Shown one piece after another: positions 12,001-18,000 of a stretch of DNA of 21,765 nucleotides. Made by a program: the position numbers and the translations under genes. The notes under the pieces were generated by a model. It was not told the origin of the DNA. It was given only the letters and a program-made list of their open reading frames with translations, and ran no database searches. The stretch's first letter is position 1; every line of letters begins with the position of its first letter. This DNA comes from Saccoglossus kowalevskii. Lineage: Eukaryota; Hemichordata; Enteropneusta; Harrimaniidae. The stretch spans positions 408,669-430,433 of the forward strand of contig NW_003128864.1 of the NCBI RefSeq assembly GCF_000003605.2, given 5' to 3'.

Positions 12001-15000
12001 GCTGATGACGGTTTGCATTGATTTTATTCATCACTACAGCATCCGACCATATCTCGATGCACTTCCCTCCATCGTCATGTCATACTAGTATGAATCAGTA
12101 TATGTTCTCTTAAATTCACCACTGAGGGTGTGATTTTGCTACGTGCTGAGTGTTAAGACAGCAAATCTCGGCACATGTCAAGTTTCGGAACCAATCATCT
12201 TATCAAGACAAGACAGAGATCTGTGCATGCGCCAAAAAAGCACTAACATGAACGCCACTATTGTTTACTAACAATTGATTCTTCAAAACTGCATCTTTGA
12301 AAGTTAATGAATTGATCAATTTCCCACTACTTTTTAGTTTTTTCATAACCTGTGTAAGCTGGGGATATGACTGCAGTTCCATATTTCTATTCAGATCTAA
12401 CTAGCAATTTTGTCATCCCCTGAATGAGACCATAAAATTGATAACTTATATTATTAAATTAATAATCATATTTTTCTTGTAGAGGCGAATAAGATTAATT
12501 TTGGCAGAGTATAAAATGGTGAGCTGGGGAAGAGCTGAGACTGCTATTAAATTGCTTGCCCTCAATAAAGAAAATGCTGATGATGCTATTGTTGCTGCTC
12601 GCGAATGTGGAGATATGCAGAAAGCTATAAGATTCTTAGAACAATACTCATGTGAAGTATGTATAACGCCCATGCCAATGAATAGGGTAAGTCACAATTC
12701 ACTATTTCTTCTTAGCATTATTGAATACATGTTAATGCTATATTGGGTTAAGATACTTACGGATTGACCTCCAGAAAGCTGTACATCCCATCTGTTTGCT
12801 TGACATGGCTTGGCTGATCATATTCAAATTAAGCATGTCATGGAAAACGTACATGTATGCATATTCGTTCATTTCACAATCCAAATTCAAGATGGTGACC
12901 ATTTCTGACATTTCGTAATGAGGGCAATTTTTATGACAAAAATCATGCGTTTCCATATTTCCGGACCCAGATCTTGTTCAAACTCTGTACATACATTGCA
13001 CATAATGAGGCCTTGATGGTTTTTAAAAATGGCACAATGACGAAAATGTTGTATTAATGAATACTGTGGTAGGACTATATCTATGAACGTGACTGATTTA
13101 ACATTACAACTACAATTACATCATGTCACGCATATTAATTTTCCACAAGATGAATACAACATCTTTTCATCCATGGCATTGCTTTTTTATAATTGTGTGA
13201 TCTATTTGCAGTTGTACACCCTCTCCCATTGTCAATGTAAAATATGCAAGGAATGTATGATTGGCTACTTTAGTGTGCAAATCAGGGAGAAGAATATACG
13301 TCAGTGTTCTTGTCCTATCTGCAGTGAACCAAACATGGAAGACCAAGAAAATGCAGACACATACTTCCAATTTCTAGATGTTGTGGTAAGTTTCCAGGTT
13401 CTGTGTCTGTTTTATTAGACTGTACACTCCAATAATGATGAACTATTATAGGACATTATTTTGGACCCTATTGAATTTTTTAAAATTGTATTTGTTTGTC
13501 AAATGTATGATTTGCAATATGTGATCAAAATTCTGGTGAAAGATGTTTTTTCAGGTATCAACGTAAGTGACCTGTATCTTAGACATGCCTTGACCGATTA
13601 CATTTTAACTTCACACATACATCACACCTAGTATTATACATTATGCACATCAATTTGTTTCACAATCCGATTCAAGATAGCCGAATGGCGGCCATTTTTG
13701 TACTGAAAATTAATCAAAATCGAGCATTTCACAGCTGTTTACTGATGGATTTCATTCAAACTTGGTACATACATTGGACATTATGGGTCCCTGATGCATG
13801 TCATTTTGTTTTTCAGATCAGATTCAAAATGGCTGACTGGTGGCCATTTTGTTTTAATAAATGCGATTCTAGAGCCATATATCTGACATGCTTTGACTGA
13901 TGTTCAAATTTTATATATTCATTATACATCATGTCATAGATATACAGATGTATTGGTTTGACGGTCCAATTCAAGTGTTTTTCTAACCAATGGTATCACA
14001 TAGTAGTGCTTGTACAGGTTCAATTGTGTAAATAGAAATAAGCAGCTATATTATAATTATTGCTGTATTCAAAAAACAATGTACATAACCCCAGTAATAC
14101 ATGCTTTGCAATTATCCACAACACTATAAAATATAGATAAAATTAAACAGATCCTTCACAGACATTTCCATTTAGTATTTTTAGAATGTACGTTTGCCAT
14201 GTGATTTACGGATTATTCTTCAATTCGTGCGAGTTTTTAATTTTGCATATACCCTCATCGAAATACTACACAGACACAGACATATTTTTTGAGCTGTTTG
14301 AGTATAAATGTATTTCATACTTGCGTGTTTGTCTCTTAAGGTTCATGATTACTTAGGACCAGAAATCCATGAATTGTTCCAGAAGAAATTGACGGATATG
14401 TATTTAATGAAAAATCCTAACTTCCGCTGGTGTTCTGTGGTAAGTATTAGAAGACCAACTTGCAAGGTTTGATCATTGTTCCCCATTGAAACATATAGAT
14501 GGTGGGTAAACCAGAAGAGGTGGTAATTGATTGTGAATGTAATACTTTTTAACACATTGCCTGGTGAAAGCCTCTATGGAGAGCAGAATTGAATAGTAAA
14601 AGTGTAAACCAACAATGTGTTAACAAGTTGTGTTCCTGGTAATTGTTTTAAAAATTACTAGATATGTAAGCAAGCTATTTTAATTTTGAATTTTGTTTTT
14701 CCCTTGAGCTAAGGTTATTGCTAGAACAAATCATGGTTTAAGTACAGATGTTGTGCTCATTTTTATAATATATACTTCGCATTCCACCCTAAAAATATAT
14801 ACCAATCTATGCAGACCTGAGATCCAGCTTATAGTAGTAATGCTTGATTTTGGTTAGGCAACTGAAGAATTTGACTCCAAAAACTATTCCTACACTGGGA
14901 ATTTTGAATGCATTTCTGAATATAGAACTTTCAGTCCAGCCTTAGGAGATGACACACTTACACTTGCATCCCTGGTGGTAAACATTGATGAGTGCATAAT

Positions 15001-18000
15001 TTGTGTTTGACAATTTGTTGAGGCATCTTCTTCTTCAGAAAACAAGATGTCCATCAGTCAGCCATTTTAATTCCCATTTGTTAAACAAAAAATTGCATTA
15101 TGGTCTTGTTTATTCTATGTACTGGTATGTAAATAAATCAATCTATTTCTGGAATTAGATTTGCTCTAGTATGTTCCACAAATGAACTGCAATTTTAAGT
15201 GTCTATGGTGTGAATAATTTATGATGGTCCTACATGTCCTAGATGATTGCATCGGTGAAATCATGTAATCTACTAGTATCTTAGCTTACAAACCATTCTT
15301 TGTTTGGTTATTTTAGTGTGATTTTGGTTTCCTATATGAGAATCCAAACAGACTGAAGATGACTTGTCCTGAATGCAAGAAATATACCTGTTTTAAATGT
15401 AAAAAACCTGTAAGTACACATTTTATTGAATTTAACCTCAGAATAGCCAGTAGATGGTGGTCAAAAAAATTGTAATTAGCCATGATATTACAATACAAGT
15501 TACAATATTTATTTATACATACTCATAAAATTTGCAATTACCAGCATTTTCTTGTCAAATTAAAAATGTTTACAGTCATCCTATACATGTTTTAAATAAA
15601 TTGAACTCAAAACCATAGCAAACTTATTCATAGAAATATTATTTTTCATGAAACATGCATGTACTCTCTATTTGCCAGTGGTTAGATCAGCATGAAGGAC
15701 TTACTTGTGAACAGTTCCAAGCCTGGAAGGAGGATAATGACCCTGATCACCAGGCAGCTGGGTTAGCTGCACACTTAAAAGAATGCGGTATAGGTAAAAA
15801 CAGTATTATTTACTTATTTCATAAAAAAACATTCTATTATAATTAATATATATTTAATTGTGGATGTTGTGGTAATATTTAATCATTTATTTGTTCAGTT
15901 CCATAATTAGATAAGGCTAAGGCTCAATATGGGCTTAGTGATAATACATTGTAATCTGAATCATGCTTAGTGATCGGTAGAAACTTATTGGCAATGCTTA
16001 GAGAACTCGGAATCTGTTTACTGGAGCCAGCTCAGTGTGAAATCTGTGACGATATGTGGAGACCCATCGACTGATCAATCAGTAGAAACTAGTCATTGCA
16101 ATGCATGGAGAACTTACTAAATTGGTGGCAATTACTGGAGCCACCTTCAGTGTAAAATCACTGATAATACTGGTATATATCATTTCTCAATTCAGTGCTT
16201 ATCAATTGATCATATATAGTGATGATGCATGGAGGAAAATCGCTTAGGCTATTTCTTTCTATCATTGATTCTCTGGATATACAAGACGTTCTCCTGTGAT
16301 GACTTTGAGATAATTGCACCACGTGTCAGGAGATGAATTCATTCTTCCTTATACTAAATGCTATGTTCCTACTATTTGTGGGATTACCACCATCCATATT
16401 TCATGAAATTACAATTACCCAAATAAATGCAAATTTATTCATATATCCCCAACTTTGTGTTTTTGAGAGAAATTCCATCTCTTCTGGGATTAAACATTGG
16501 CATTTATCAAACGAATGAACCCATATCCACCAGTAACCTTTGACAGCTTTTGGTGTACGTCAAATAAAATATGTGATTGTGCTATGTGCATTCAAATTTC
16601 ATCATGTGAGCGATGTATTTTAGATACGTCTGGGACTTTAATCATGCCCCAGCATTCAGGTACATATTTTCAGATTTGAATAAACATCATTCTTGTATGA
16701 GGTTAAAAAGTGTATTATGCATATTTATGATGTAAGCAGTTGACAGTTTCTTAAATTTTATAAACACTTTGGAATACAATGTTGAAAATTATTTTTAGTA
16801 CTACGCTTGTATCTATGATTATTTTTAGGTCAGGTTGTATGTCATCTTCAAAGAGTGATGCTCACATTTTTTGGGGGGTTTCTGCCTAAAGCATGTATGA
16901 ATGGATTCATTCTGTGTTAGGTTTGGGCAATTGGTTCACCCTTATACTTGCAATGAGAACCAAAACCAAAAAAAGTGTTAGTATAGAGATGTACAGCAGT
17001 GACTCCAATGTCTTGAATTGTTTCCTGGCAAAAACATTTATGTGATCAGTTTGTTTTGTGATTCTATGCTAAATGATTGTCTGGACATATTTTGATCAAT
17101 TTTGTTAAAGTACAATGTAGGTGACATTCGACTTCTTCTTGAAAACTACAAGCCTGAATGCTTTGATACTTGGTGTATATGTACCTTGGGTAGACCTCTC
17201 TTAGATTTGTTCATTTCATGATCATATCTTCAATTCTCTAATTTTTGTGAATATTTTTGTCATTTTTAGTAAAAAGTGATATTTTCAACTTCTTGTTAAA
17301 ATCCGCAAGTCCAATTGCTTTGATATTACATATATAGGTACTACATGTGTACCTCTCTCAGATTTGTTCATTTTGTAATGATATCTTTAATTTTCTAATT
17401 TTGGTGAATATTTTTGTCATTTTTGGTAAAAAGTGATATTTTCAACTTCTTGTTAAAAACCGCAAGTCCAATTGCTTTGATATTACATATATAGGTACTA
17501 CATGTGGACCTCTCTCAGATTTGTTCATTTTGTAATGATATCTTCAATTCTCTAATTTTGATGAATATTTTTATCATTTTTGGTAAAAAGTGATATTTTC
17601 GACTTCTTGTTAAAAACCACAGTCATTTATGGTGAAAAATGATATTTTTGAATTCTTGCTGAAAACAGCAAGTCCCATTGCATTGATACTATGCATATTG
17701 TTCATTTTCTAATGATATCTTCTATTCTTTAATTGAAATGTGCATTGCTAATAGCGGAGCTATCTCAGCCGAGAGGCTGCTTGTTTATTTTAAAATTTGT
17801 GAACTTCTCCTCTGTTTCAGACTGTCCTAATTGCAATTTTCGTTACGCCTTGGCCAAGGGTGGGTGCATGCATTTTAAATGTACCCAGTGTCGCCATGAG
17901 TTCTGTAGTGGCTGTTCTCAACCATTTAAAAAGAACTGCACTAAACTTCGAAGCTGTGAGAAGAAAGGTCTTCATGCACATCACCCTAGAAATTGTCTGT

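Larger units (their letters stand above)
15794..17820 (+). other. intron O-P, the repeat-rich 2-kb intron before RING2
   Basis: GT-AG intron of 2027 bp, phase 1. It holds a 105-bp-period duplication (15975-16180), a 157-bp tandem array (17121-17735), and open frames at 16333-16518 and 16497-16679 that show no domain. No exon is missing, because exons O and P join to give GI-D-CPNC as in human HOIP. Confidence 0.8.

Noticed and set aside
16333-16679. Two open frames in the intron before RING2, the second Cys-rich
   Set aside because: The Cys residues do not form a regular zinc-finger spacing, and exons O and P join directly to give the conserved GIDCPNC.
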